Shown here: positions 46,942 through 57,136 of the stretch, in pieces
Layout: each line of letters opens with the position of its first letter
Position numbering within the stretch: the first letter of the stretch is position 1
Source: Verrucomicrobiota bacterium
Lineage (GTDB): Bacteria > Verrucomicrobiota > Verrucomicrobiia > Limisphaerales > JAHDYP01
Length of the DNA: 64,000 bases
Assembly: GCA_023383055.1 (NCBI GenBank)
Contig: JAHDYP010000004.1
Span: 39,721 to 103,720, forward strand
Direction of reading: 5' to 3'
Program-made: the position numbers and the translations under genes
Notes under the pieces: generated by a model
Database searches by the model: none
What the model was told of the DNA's origin: nothing
Seen by the model: the letters and a program-made list of their open reading frames with translations, nothing else

Positions 46942-49900
46942 ATGATCCGTAAGAAACTCGGCGTCGTTCATTGCCTGATGCTTTGTCTGGCCGGCGTCCC
47001 CGCGTTCCTGGCCGCCGCACAAAGCCCGGTGGCCATTAACGAGTTCATGGCCCGGAACAGCCGCACGCTCGCCGACGAGGACGGCGCCTACTCGGATTGG
47101 ATCGAGCTGCGCAACGTATCGACCGCCGACGTCAACCTCGACGGCTGGTTCCTGACCGATGCCCGGGCGAACCTGACCAAATGGCGGCTGCCGGCCACGA
47201 CGCTGCCTGCCGGTGGTTACCTGGTGGTCTTCGCCTCAGGCAAGGACCGCGCCGTGGCCGGAGCCGAGTTGCACACGAACTTCGCGCTCGATGGTGGTGG
47301 CGAATATCTGGGCCTGGTGGAACCGGACGGGGCGACGATCGCGAGTGAGTTTGCCCCGGCGTATCCGGAGCAATTCAGCGACTTGTCGTACGGCAATGGC
47401 GAGCAGGTCGAGTCTACCGCCCTGATCGAGTCGGGCGCCCCGGCGCGATTCCAGATCCCGACGGACGACTCGCTTCAGGGAGCGTGGACTTCACTCAGTT
47501 TCAACGACTCGGCCTGGACCACCGGCAGCACCGGGCTTGGGTTCGACGAAAACAGTTCGGGCTCCACCCCGGGATTGTTTGCCTACTGGCCCGTCGATGA
47601 AGGCACGGGAAATACAACCGCCAACCTGGTCAACGGAGGCACGGCTGGCACGCTCCAGGGCGCCCAATGGATCAACAACGATCCGGTGCGAGGGACGGTG
47701 TTGAGTTTCGGCGGTGCGGACCAGTATGTGTCGGCGGGCAGCATCCCGGCGCTCGCGCGGAACAGCGGCAATTTTTCCTGGTCGTTTTGGCATTACCAGC
47801 GGTCGGTCCTCAACGTTAACTCCGTCGTGCTGGGCAACCGCGAGGGCGGAACCTCATCGCCGCTGCAGTTCGTCAAGTTCACTCCCACGAACTTCGAGTA
47901 TTATCGGGATGGTCAAATCGGCATGGTGGGTTACCCGATCCCGAGCGGGCAATGGCTGCACCTGGCCGTGGTCAAGGCCGGCGGGACGTTGACCTATTAC
48001 GCGGCTGGCGCAGTGGTGGGCGCGTCGGCGGTTGGCGGCGACATGGATGCGAATCCATTTTATTGGGGAGGGGATCCCGGGGCGCCGGGCGAGTATGCGG
48101 ACGGATTGATCGACGACATCTCGCTCTGGACCGCGGCGTTGACGGCCGAGCAGATCGCGCTGCTGGCCAGTGGGTTTTCGCCGCTGGCCCTCGAGGGGCT
48201 CTCGGGGTTCGTAGGCACGGATCTCGCCGACGCCATGCTGGGCGTGAACGCCAGCGCCTACGTGCGTGTGCCCTTTCAAATCGATGACAAAGCCACGTTC
48301 AACACGCTCACGCTCCGGGTGCGGTACGACGACGGGTTCGTCGCCTACCTGAATGGCACCGAAGTCACCCGGCGCAATGCGCCCGCGACGCTGGCTTGGA
48401 ATGCGCAGGCGCCGGTCGAGCGCGCGCTGAGCGAGGCGACGCAGTTTGAATCGATCGATTTGTCGGGATACCTCGATCTGCTGGTGAACGGCGGCAATGT
48501 GCTGGCGATTCAAGGTCTGAACTTCACCTCGAGCGATCCTGATTTTCTGGTTTTGCCCGAGCTGGAAGGATTGCTGGTGGAAGGCGAAGGGGCGCGTTAC
48601 CTGGCGCGGCCGACGCCCGGCGCCGTCAATGATCTGGGCTATGTCGATTTCGTGGATGAGGTCGGGTTCAGCCATGATCGGGGCTATTACGATCACCCGT
48701 TCCAAGTGGCGCTGTCGTGCGGAACCAAGGACGCCACGATCCGTTACACCACCAACGGGACGGAGCCTTCGCTCAACAACGGCATTACGTACACCGGCCT
48801 GATCCCGGTGGATGGCAACACCATCCTGCGCGCGGCGGCGTTCAAGCCCGGCTATGGCACGCTCAATCCGGGAGCTCGCACCTACCTGTTCCTCGACGAC
48901 GTGCTGGCTCAGGACGGCGCCGGGTTGCCACAAGCCTGGGGCAATGACTGGCGCCTGGACGCGCGCGTGGTTCAGGATCCCGCCTACGCCGGGCGTATCC
49001 GCGAAGACCTCAAATCGTTGCCCGTGGTCAGCATCCTCCTCGATCCCGAGCAGTTCTGGGGTCCGCAGGGCATCTACACCATGGCCACCAGCCAGGGCGT
49101 GAATTACGAACGGCCCGCTTCGGCCGAGATGTTCTTTCCCGATGGCTCACGCGACGGTTTCCAGATCAACTGCGGCCTGCGCATCGCCGGGGGTGCGAGC
49201 CGCAGTTCACTGACGCCGAAGCACGGCCTCCGGCTGCTGTTCAAGACCCAATACGGCGCCTCGAAACTCAACTATCGCTTCTTCGATGACACCGAGGTCG
49301 ACGCGTTCGATTCCATCGCCTTCCGCCCCAATTTCAACATGTCCTGGGTCCGGACCGACAACTCCGGCCCGTTGAACAATGGGAATGCCGACGGCGCGGA
49401 GCGGACGCACGCCATCTACGTGCGCGACCAGTTCACGAAAGACAGTTACACGGCGATGGGCCAGGTGGGCGCCCACGAACGGTTCGTTCACCTCTACGTC
49501 AACGGCGTCTACTGGGGTCTCTATAACCCCTGCGAACGCACGGACGCCTCGTTCGCCGCCACCTACTTCGGCGGCGAAAAGGAGGAATACGACGCGATCT
49601 TCAGCGATCTCAGTTCCATTTCGCGCCCGGTCGACGGCGATAAAAACGCCTGGAACGCCATGCTCGATCTCGCCAATCAGGGGCTAACCACCCCGGTGAG
49701 TTACGCCGCCATCCAGTCGTACCTCGACGTCACGAACCTGGCCGATTACATGATGCTGAACTTCTACTGCGCCACCGTCGATTGGCCCTGGCAGAACTGG
49801 AATGCCCTGCGCAAACGCGAGTCCAACGCCCAGTTCCGCATGATCGTCTGGGACGCCGAATACACCCTCGAAACGCCGCCCTGGGTGCCCGAAGATCGGA

Positions 49901-52900
49901 CCGGCGTGGGCGGCGCCCCGAGTGAAGCCGATTCCCCGGCCCGCCTCTATCATCACCTCCGCCAAAATGCCGAGTGGCGCATGCTCTTTGCCGATCGCGC
50001 GCACCGGCACTTCTTCAACGGGGGGGCCTTGACCCGCGAGCAGGCGACCGCTCGTTTCGAGCGGTTGTGCGACTGGATCGACCGCGCGATTGTGGGCGAA
50101 TCGGCCCGGTGGGGCGACGTCGTCCGCACCACCCAACCGTACACTCGTAACGCCGAATGGCTCACCGAAAAGCAACGGCTGCTCACCGAGTTCTTCCCGG
50201 GCCGCACCGATAGAGTCATCCAGCAGTTGAAGCAGGCCGGCCTCTACCCGCAAGTCGTCGCGCCCTCGTTCAACTCTCACGGCGGAGTGTTCACCAGCGC
50301 CTTCTCCCTCTCGATGTCCGCCCCCGCCGGCTCGATTTATTACAGCACCAACGGCATCGATCCCCGCCTGCCCGGCGGCGCGCTGGCGCCAGGTTCCCTG
50401 CTCTATTCGCAACCCGTCACTCTGACCGGCAGCCGCCGGGTCATGGCGCGCGTGCTGCACAACACCGTCTGGAGCGCGCTCAACGAAGCGGTCTTCATCG
50501 AGGCCACTCCCCTGCCCCTGCGGATCACCGAGATCATGTTCCATCCGGATGCCCCGCCGCCGGGCAGCACCAACACCGCGTCGGACTTCGAGTTCATCGA
50601 GATCAAGAACGTCGGTTCCACCGCTTTCACCGCCACCGGGGTGCGCTTCACCAGCGGACTATCCTTCACCTTCACCAACAAACTCTTCGCTCCTGGCGAA
50701 ATCGTCGTTCTGACCCGCCACCGCCAGGCCTTCACCGAACGCTACGGAACCGGCATCGCCGTCCTGGGCGAATTCACCGGCACCCTCGACAACGCGGGTG
50801 AACGGATCCGGCTCGAAGGTCCTCTGGGTGAGGTCATCCAGGAGTTTCGTTACTCGGACTGGTATCCCTTGACCGATGGTGTTGGGTTCTCGCTGGTCCC
50901 GGTCGATCCCACCGCGGAAACGGGATCGATGGACGACGCGACCTGGTGGCGGGCCAGCGGCCAACCCGGCGGTTCACCCGGAACGGATGATCCGATCCCG
51001 GAGCTCCCGACGGTGGTCGTCAACGAGATTCTCAGCCACACCGATCCGCCCGCATCGGACAGCATCGAGCTTCGCAATCTGGAAACGCACGCGGTGGACA
51101 TCGGCGGATGGTTCCTGAGCGACGATCTCCAGACGCCTCACAAGTATCGAATCCCCCAAGGCACGCTGATCAGCGCCCATGGCTATCGCTTCTTCAGCGA
51201 GGCGGACTTCAACCCCACGCCCGGCCTGGGCTCGAGCTTCGCCCTCAGCTCGACCGGCGACGAAGTCTGGCTCTTCTCCGCCGATGCCGCGGGTCAACTG
51301 ACCGGTTACCTGCATGGCACCCCCTTCCGCGCCGCCCAAAACGGGGTCAGCTTCGGGCGGTATCTGAACAGTGTGGGTGAGGAGTTCTTTCCAGCCCAAT
51401 CGCAGGTCACTCTCGGCACGGCCAACGCCGGACCCCGGGTCGGTCCTGTGGTGATCAACGAAATCCTTTATCACCCGGCGTGGGGCCAGGACGAATATGT
51501 CGAGCTGAAGAATATCGCGGCGACGAACGTTCCACTCTACGACCCGCTGAATCCCGCCAATACCTGGAGCCTGAGCGGATTCGGATTCGATCTTCCCACC
51601 GGTGTCGTCCTGCCACCGCAGGGCCTGCTCGTCATCAGCCGCCTCGATCCCGCCTCGTTCCGCGCCAAATACTCCGTTCCTGCCGCGGTCCAGGTCTTCG
51701 GCCCCACCACCGGCATCCTCCAAAACGACGGTGAAAACCTGGAGCTGCGACGGCCCGATGCGCCCAACCCCGACGGCGTCCCCTACCTCACCGTGGACGC
51801 TGTGCGCTACCAGGATCAAGCGCCCTGGCCGATCGCCGCCGACGGCGAAGGCGCCGCGCTGCAACGCCGCGTCAGCGAGGCTTACGGCAACGACCCGGCC
51901 AATTGGTTCGCCGCCGGCATCACTCCCGGTCTGAACAACTCGACCAACGCGCCGCCCGAGATTCGTCTACTGCGCCCGCTCGACCAGCAAGCCTTTGAAG
52001 CCGGCGGATCGATCGAACTTGAGGCCGACGCGCTCGACCGCGATGGCACGGTCCGACGCGTCGAGTTCTTCGTCGATGGCCTGAGGCTCGGCGTAGTGAG
52101 CACGCCGCCTTACATCCTGTCGTGGGCCTTCCCCGACGCCGGCGTGCATCTTCTCACCGCCCGCGCCACGGACGATCGCTTTTCGACCACGACGTCCATC
52201 GCCGTTCAAGTGGCCGTGGTCGCCCCCGAACAGGTCAACCTCGTCGCCACCGGCTCCCTCTGGAGTTACCTGGACACCGGGCTTTTCCCCGGCGACGGAT
52301 GGATCGAAGTGGGCTTCGACGACTCGACCTGGTCCCGTGGACCGGCCCAGTTGGGTTATGGCGATGGCGACGAGGCCACGGTGGTCAGCTATGGCGGTGT
52401 GGCCGGAAACAAACACATCACCACCTGGTTCCGCCGGGCTTTTGCGGTGGCGGAGGTCGAAGCCTGGCTCGGCCTGCGATTGGGCGTGCTGCGCGACGAC
52501 GGCGTGGTGGTCTATCTGAATGGAACCGAGATCTTCCGTGACAATTTGCCGGCGGGTGTGCCGATCGCCTCGAACACCCTGGCCCTGCAGGCCGTGGAGG
52601 ACAACAGCTACCTCCAGACTACGGTCGATCCCGGCCTTTTGCTCGAGGGCATCAATCAACTCGCAGCGGAGATCCATCAAGTCAGCGCGGACAGTTCCGA
52701 TATCAGCTTCGATCTTCAGCTCGACGGCACCCGGATGTCCGCACCGCCAACCCCCTGGCTGCAGGTCCAGAGACTGGGACGCGACCTGGTTCTCTATTGG
52801 CCCAACGGCCTGACCGGGTACGTCCTCGAATCGACGCTTCAACTGGCGCCGGCCAATTGGACGCCTGTTGCCGGCGTCGATGGCAACCAGGTCATGCTGG

Positions 52901-52944
52901 ATCCGAGCGGCCAGACGCGATTCTACCGGTTGCGCGGCCCCTGA
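46942..52944 (+). CDS. Giant exported protein: lamin-tail domains, LamG-like, CotH-kinase-like, chitobiase-type C-terminal and Ig-like segments
   Basis: 2000 aa; VAINEFMARNSRTLADEDGAYSDWIELRN (LTD); LPVVSILLDPEQFWGPQGIYTMATSQGVNYERPASAEMFFPDG...LRIAGGASR (CotH); multiple VVINEILYHP LTD starts. Confidence 0.88.
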   Translation: MIRKKLGVVHCLMLCLAGVPAFLAAAQSPVAINEFMARNSRTLADEDGAYSDWIELRNVSTADVNLDGWFLTDARANLTKWRLPATTLPAGGYLVVFASGKDRAVAGAELHTNFALDGGGEYLGLVEPDGATIASEFAPAYPEQFSDLSYGNGEQVESTALIESGAPARFQIPTDDSLQGAWTSLSFNDSAWTTGSTGLGFDENSSGSTPGLFAYWPVDEGTGNTTANLVNGGTAGTLQGAQWINNDPVRGTVLSFGGADQYVSAGSIPALARNSGNFSWSFWHYQRSVLNVNSVVLGNREGGTSSPLQFVKFTPTNFEYYRDGQIGMVGYPIPSGQWLHLAVVKAGGTLTYYAAGAVVGASAVGGDMDANPFYWGGDPGAPGEYADGLIDDISLWTAALTAEQIALLASGFSPLALEGLSGFVGTDLADAMLGVNASAYVRVPFQIDDKATFNTLTLRVRYDDGFVAYLNGTEVTRRNAPATLAWNAQAPVERALSEATQFESIDLSGYLDLLVNGGNVLAIQGLNFTSSDPDFLVLPELEGLLVEGEGARYLARPTPGAVNDLGYVDFVDEVGFSHDRGYYDHPFQVALSCGTKDATIRYTTNGTEPSLNNGITYTGLIPVDGNTILRAAAFKPGYGTLNPGARTYLFLDDVLAQDGAGLPQAWGNDWRLDARVVQDPAYAGRIREDLKSLPVVSILLDPEQFWGPQGIYTMATSQGVNYERPASAEMFFPDGSRDGFQINCGLRIAGGASRSSLTPKHGLRLLFKTQYGASKLNYRFFDDTEVDAFDSIAFRPNFNMSWVRTDNSGPLNNGNADGAERTHAIYVRDQFTKDSYTAMGQVGAHERFVHLYVNGVYWGLYNPCERTDASFAATYFGGEKEEYDAIFSDLSSISRPVDGDKNAWNAMLDLANQGLTTPVSYAAIQSYLDVTNLADYMMLNFYCATVDWPWQNWNALRKRESNAQFRMIVWDAEYTLETPPWVPEDRTGVGGAPSEADSPARLYHHLRQNAEWRMLFADRAHRHFFNGGALTREQATARFERLCDWIDRAIVGESARWGDVVRTTQPYTRNAEWLTEKQRLLTEFFPGRTDRVIQQLKQAGLYPQVVAPSFNSHGGVFTSAFSLSMSAPAGSIYYSTNGIDPRLPGGALAPGSLLYSQPVTLTGSRRVMARVLHNTVWSALNEAVFIEATPLPLRITEIMFHPDAPPPGSTNTASDFEFIEIKNVGSTAFTATGVRFTSGLSFTFTNKLFAPGEIVVLTRHRQAFTERYGTGIAVLGEFTGTLDNAGERIRLEGPLGEVIQEFRYSDWYPLTDGVGFSLVPVDPTAETGSMDDATWWRASGQPGGSPGTDDPIPELPTVVVNEILSHTDPPASDSIELRNLETHAVDIGGWFLSDDLQTPHKYRIPQGTLISAHGYRFFSEADFNPTPGLGSSFALSSTGDEVWLFSADAAGQLTGYLHGTPFRAAQNGVSFGRYLNSVGEEFFPAQSQVTLGTANAGPRVGPVVINEILYHPAWGQDEYVELKNIAATNVPLYDPLNPANTWSLSGFGFDLPTGVVLPPQGLLVISRLDPASFRAKYSVPAAVQVFGPTTGILQNDGENLELRRPDAPNPDGVPYLTVDAVRYQDQAPWPIAADGEGAALQRRVSEAYGNDPANWFAAGITPGLNNSTNAPPEIRLLRPLDQQAFEAGGSIELEADALDRDGTVRRVEFFVDGLRLGVVSTPPYILSWAFPDAGVHLLTARATDDRFSTTTSIAVQVAVVAPEQVNLVATGSLWSYLDTGLFPGDGWIEVGFDDSTWSRGPAQLGYGDGDEATVVSYGGVAGNKHITTWFRRAFAVAEVEAWLGLRLGVLRDDGVVVYLNGTEIFRDNLPAGVPIASNTLALQAVEDNSYLQTTVDPGLLLEGINQLAAEIHQVSADSSDISFDLQLDGTRMSAPPTPWLQVQRLGRDLVLYWPNGLTGYVLESTLQLAPANWTPVAGVDGNQVMLDPSGQTRFYRLRGP

Positions 52945-53058
52945 TGGGCCAGGAGACGGCCGCTGAAATATCCAAACGCTACCAACAGCCATCTGCAGTG
53001 TCTCGGTGATGAAGTGTTTAGGTCCGTCTGTAAGCCGCGTTTGAACCAGGAAAAACCT

Positions 53059-53087
53059 TTGACCTTTCGATAGTTAATTCTTATACA
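53059..53087 (+). promoter_or_regulatory. Sigma70-like promoter TTGACC-N17-TATACA
   Basis: Consensus-like -35 and -10 with 17-bp spacer, 32 bp before ATG at 53120. Confidence 0.6.
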
Positions 53088-53119
53088 TCAGCACTGTTAA
53101 CCCATCACCCACAAAATCT

Positions 53120-55939
53120 ATGAGAAAAATTCTCTGGCGGAATACCTTCCGCATTCTGCCGGCGGTCATGCTCGGCCTGATTGCCGGCAACCTGCAGGCA
53201 CAGATCACTAACGAAGTCTTCTTCGAAGACTTTAACAGCGGCACCATCGATCCCGCAAAGTTTGAACCCGACTCTCCGTTCTTTGAAGGCGGCGTTGGCA
53301 ACATCGTCGGCGCCATCAACAACGGCGAACTCGAGTTCACCGGCACGGTTTCCCAAAGATGGTGGGCCGGGGCAACCTTGCGACTTGTGCCCACCTTCAC
53401 CGTGTCTGAAGAAGCCGACATCGTCATGTCCGTCGACCGGGTCCGCGAAGCGGGCGTCGGTACCGCCTCCCGCAGCGCGCTCTGGATCATGGACGACACG
53501 CAGACCAAATATGTGCTGTTTGCCGATGTGCGTGGCGAGGAGGGGTGGCGCTTCAACCGGAAGATCGGTGAAGCCGGGGATAATCCCACGGGCGGCGGCA
53601 CCATCATTACCGCCTTCGACGGCGCGACCTTCGACAACGGACTTTTGCACCGGATGAAAGTCGTCGTCAACGGCGAAACCGTGAGGCTTTACCTCGACGA
53701 TATTTTCGGCGCGGAAGCGAGGTTCCCCTACAAGAACCTGATCTTCCACGTAGGAAGCTACGCTCGGAACGACGCTACTGATACCGGCACTCCCGACACG
53801 GCGCACACGATCTTCGACAACTTGCGTGTCGAGGAAATTGCGAAGGCCAGCTTCGGCCAGAGCGCCGTCACTCTGCAACAAGGGCAGACGACCCAGGGCA
53901 TCGCGGTTCGCATCCCGACAGAAGTCAATGCCTCCAGCGCCGTGCAAATCCGGGTCGTAAGCAGCGATCCCGCCGTGGCCATTCCCGTCGGAGCTGTGGG
54001 CGGCACCCTAACCCTGACCTTCGCCGCTGGCGGTTCCAACGAGCAGACGATCGATGTTCAGGCCATTAGCTTGGGCGCAGCCGCCTTCACGCTCGAGAAC
54101 GATATCGGCATGGCCGGCGAGAGCCTCGCTGTGACCGTCATCGAACCGGCCGGCATCCGGCTGCAGGATGACTTCGCCGGCGCAACCCTCGATCCCACCA
54201 AGTGGGAGCTTAACGAGCAGGGCTTCGAAGCCGGCACCGGGACCTTTGTCACGGACACCTTCAACGGAGCGCTCGAGATCTACGGGCTCTGCGATGCCCA
54301 GTATTGGGCCGGGAATTCGGTCAAATCGGTCCGGAGCTTCACCGCGACGCAGGAACTCCCGCTGATCGTTGAAGTGGACCGCGTGTCCATCGATCCCGCC
54401 ACCAGCACGGCGGCACGTACTGGCGTTTACGTGACCACCGACGACCGCTCCCAATTCATCTGGTTCGGCCAGAACTACGGCGAAACCGGCTGGCAGATTA
54501 ATCTGAACCCGGGCAATCCGACCGGCAGCGGCACCGCCCTCGCCGCATTTAGTGCGCTCGCGGGAGATACCGCATCCCACAAGCTCAGGATCGTCGCGGA
54601 TGGCTCCGTGGCTGAAGTGTTCCTCGATGGCGTCTCCGGCGGTCAGTTCCCGTTCCCGGTCAGCTCGGGACTGTATGTCGAGCTCGGGGCCTACGCCCGG
54701 GCAAACACCGATTACGTGAGCGGTATCTTCGACAATGTGAAGGTCCAAAACGCCGTGCCGTGCGTCAGCGCGGCACCCAGGTCCATCACCACCGCCCAAG
54801 GGGACAATTCCAACGTGGTGACCGTCACGATTCCGAGGTTGCTGAACGCGACCCAGGCCGTGAATGTGACCGTCACCAGCGCCGATCCGAGCGTGGCCGC
54901 TCCGGAAGGCGCGGTCGGCGGCAGTCTTACCCTGAACTTCGCGGCGGGCGCCGCCAACTCGCAGAGCTTCGGCGTCGTGGCCAGTAGCAAGGGACAAACG
55001 ACCTTCCAGCTCGCCAACGACGTGGGGGCCTGCCTCGACGTAACGAGTCTGGCAATCACCGTAACCTCCGTGCTGGGTGTGGAATTCAGCGATGACTTCG
55101 CCACCGCCATTGATCCTGCCAAGTGGCAGACGTTATCCACTCCGCTGAATGCCGCCACTCCCGGCACCGCCACGGCGGGTTCAGGCGTCACGATCGACAA
55201 CGGTCAAGTCAAGATGGCTGTCACCGCCGAAACGAACGAGTGGCCGGGCTTCGCCCTGACCATGGTCGACACTTACAGCGCGGCGCTGCTCGACCCCGTG
55301 GCCTTCGAAGTGGACCGGGTGAAACTGGACTACACGCTCGTCACCGGTACCTCGGCCAAACAGCGGACAGGTGTATGGGTCCTCGACGGCAGCAGCACGA
55401 ACTACGTGTTCTTCGGCGAGTACGCCACGTGGGACGGCACGGCGGGCGGCTGGCAGCACAACCGCGTCATCGGCCAGGTAGGCGACCCCGCCCTGCCCGC
55501 CGCCGGCGTGGCCATCCCGGCGTTTAATGCCGCCCGGTTCAACGATCAGGGCAATCATAGGATCCGCGTGGAGGTTAACGGAATAACCGCCCGGCTCTAC
55601 CTCGACGGCGTCTTCGGCGCCGAGGTGCCCTTCCCGTTCGCCAGCAACATCAGGTTCGGGTTTGGCACTTATGTGCTCGCGGCCACGGACATCGCCACGG
55701 GACTCTTCGATAACGCGGCCGTCCTGACCGCGGTCGAAACCCTCGGCACCCTGGCCGCCGCGGTTCAAGCCAACGGCGACGTCGTCATCAGCTGGGAAGG
55801 CGCCGGCAACCTACAGTCCAGCGCCGTGCTGGGCGATCCGCAGGCCTGGTCGGCCGTCAGCCCCGCGCCGACGGGTAATTCAGTCACGATCCCGGCAGCC
55901 CAGTTGGGTCAGCAACGGTTCTATCGACTGGCTCCTTAA
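53120..55939 (+). CDS. Exported protein with three LamG-like modules separated by two calx-beta-like modules
   Basis: Repeated pattern DDF...(I)DP.KWE...NG.(L/V)...VDRV...R.G.W..D......FG...GW..N....GNPTG.GT...F...H...V.NG....LYLDG.FGAE.PFP; final FYRLAP tail. Confidence 0.8.
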   Translation: MRKILWRNTFRILPAVMLGLIAGNLQAQITNEVFFEDFNSGTIDPAKFEPDSPFFEGGVGNIVGAINNGELEFTGTVSQRWWAGATLRLVPTFTVSEEADIVMSVDRVREAGVGTASRSALWIMDDTQTKYVLFADVRGEEGWRFNRKIGEAGDNPTGGGTIITAFDGATFDNGLLHRMKVVVNGETVRLYLDDIFGAEARFPYKNLIFHVGSYARNDATDTGTPDTAHTIFDNLRVEEIAKASFGQSAVTLQQGQTTQGIAVRIPTEVNASSAVQIRVVSSDPAVAIPVGAVGGTLTLTFAAGGSNEQTIDVQAISLGAAAFTLENDIGMAGESLAVTVIEPAGIRLQDDFAGATLDPTKWELNEQGFEAGTGTFVTDTFNGALEIYGLCDAQYWAGNSVKSVRSFTATQELPLIVEVDRVSIDPATSTAARTGVYVTTDDRSQFIWFGQNYGETGWQINLNPGNPTGSGTALAAFSALAGDTASHKLRIVADGSVAEVFLDGVSGGQFPFPVSSGLYVELGAYARANTDYVSGIFDNVKVQNAVPCVSAAPRSITTAQGDNSNVVTVTIPRLLNATQAVNVTVTSADPSVAAPEGAVGGSLTLNFAAGAANSQSFGVVASSKGQTTFQLANDVGACLDVTSLAITVTSVLGVEFSDDFATAIDPAKWQTLSTPLNAATPGTATAGSGVTIDNGQVKMAVTAETNEWPGFALTMVDTYSAALLDPVAFEVDRVKLDYTLVTGTSAKQRTGVWVLDGSSTNYVFFGEYATWDGTAGGWQHNRVIGQVGDPALPAAGVAIPAFNAARFNDQGNHRIRVEVNGITARLYLDGVFGAEVPFPFASNIRFGFGTYVLAATDIATGLFDNAAVLTAVETLGTLAAAVQANGDVVISWEGAGNLQSSAVLGDPQAWSAVSPAPTGNSVTIPAAQLGQQRFYRLAP

Positions 55940-55958
55940 GAGTCGGTTGCATTCATCC

Positions 55959-55993
55959 AAGGGCGGGTCCGCAAGGGCCCGCCCTTCTTTTTT
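55959..55993 (+). terminator. Rho-independent terminator
   Basis: AAGGGCGGG-tccgcaaggg-CCCGCCCTT followed by CTTTTTT, 20 bp after the stop codon. Confidence 0.9.
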
Positions 55994-56041
55994 CGAGCGT
56001 GCGGTCTCGTTGTGACTTGGCCCCGCGCATTCGACAACCTC

Positions 56042-56090
56042 GCGCCGTCGACGCTGACGCTCTGCCGGCGCAGTCCAAGTGGGCCGCGGG
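56042..56090 (+). repeat. About 48-bp REP-like repeat, copy 2
   Basis: gcgccgtcgacgctgacgctctgccggcgcagtccaagtgggccgcggg. Confidence 0.85.
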
Positions 56091-56118
56091 CTTCCTGAAC
56101 GCGCGACTTTCCTCCAGC

Positions 56119-56988
56119 TCAGCTCCCCTTCAAGAAATATGCCCGCTGCTTCTCCGTGATCGGCCGGCCCAGCCGTTCCAGCACCTTGAGCATGTCCTCC
56201 CAGACCTCGCGCTTGATCGCGAGACTCTGATTCCGCAGCAGGTAGGCCGGGTGATACGTCGGCATCAGCGGGATATCCCGAAAGGTCAGCCATTGCCCCC
56301 GCAACCGCGTGATGCCTTGAATCCGCCCCATCAGCCCCTCGACGGCGGTCGCTCCCAGCGCCACAATCACCTGCGGCCGGATGATGTCGATCTGAGCCAG
56401 CAGATAGGGTAGACAGGTCTTCATCTCGTCGCCGGTCGGTTTACGATTCCCGGCGGTCTGTCCCGGCGTGTCCGGACGGCACTTGAGAATGTTGGCGATG
56501 TAAACCGTTTCCCGCGAATACCCCATCGTCTGAATGATCCGGGTCAGGAGTTGCCCGGCCCGGCCCACAAACGGTTCGCCTTGCGCGTCTTCGTCCGCGC
56601 CGGGCGCTTCACCCACGAACATCAAGGGCGAATGAATGTCGCCCACGCCAAAGACGACGTTCTTGCGCGCGGCGGCGAGGTGATCGCACTTCTGACAGAC
56701 CAGCGCGCGCGCCCGGAGCTCCGCCATGGCGGTTTCCCGCGCCTCCGGGTCGAGCGGCGTCGCCGTCGCACCGAACGGTGCCGGCGCGAGCGGGGCGAAG
56801 GTTGCCTGCGCCGCCGGCGCGGTGGCTGGGGGGATTGGGGGAGCGGGGGTCCTGGGCTGGGCCGGCACCGGCCGCCGCAGCGCCTGGAGCGTTTCAGCCG
56901 CAACCGGAACGAACTGGACTCCCCGGCTCTTGAGCCCTTCAACATGGGCGATCGTGGCGTCCAATAATTGGTCGAAATCGGTCCGCAT
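56119..56988 (-). CDS. Uracil-DNA glycosylase, family 4-like
   Basis: [76 protein letters not shown]. Confidence 0.93.
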   Translation of the reverse strand: MRTDFDQLLDATIAHVEGLKSRGVQFVPVAAETLQALRRPVPAQPRTPAPPIPPATAPAAQATFAPLAPAPFGATATPLDPEARETAMAELRARALVCQKCDHLAAARKNVVFGVGDIHSPLMFVGEAPGADEDAQGEPFVGRAGQLLTRIIQTMGYSRETVYIANILKCRPDTPGQTAGNRKPTGDEMKTCLPYLLAQIDIIRPQVIVALGATAVEGLMGRIQGITRLRGQWLTFRDIPLMPTYHPAYLLRNQSLAIKREVWEDMLKVLERLGRPITEKQRAYFLKGS

Positions 56989-57136
56989 GGGTCGGCATCG
57001 TAACGGGCGCTGACGGACGCGCACGGCATTTTTTTGCCGAAATCCGGTTTTCCATGGCCCGGGATGGCTCATGCCCGCGCCAAGTCCGCTCGCAAAGCGT
57101 CTTTACCCATGGAAATTCCGGGATACGATCCAGGCC

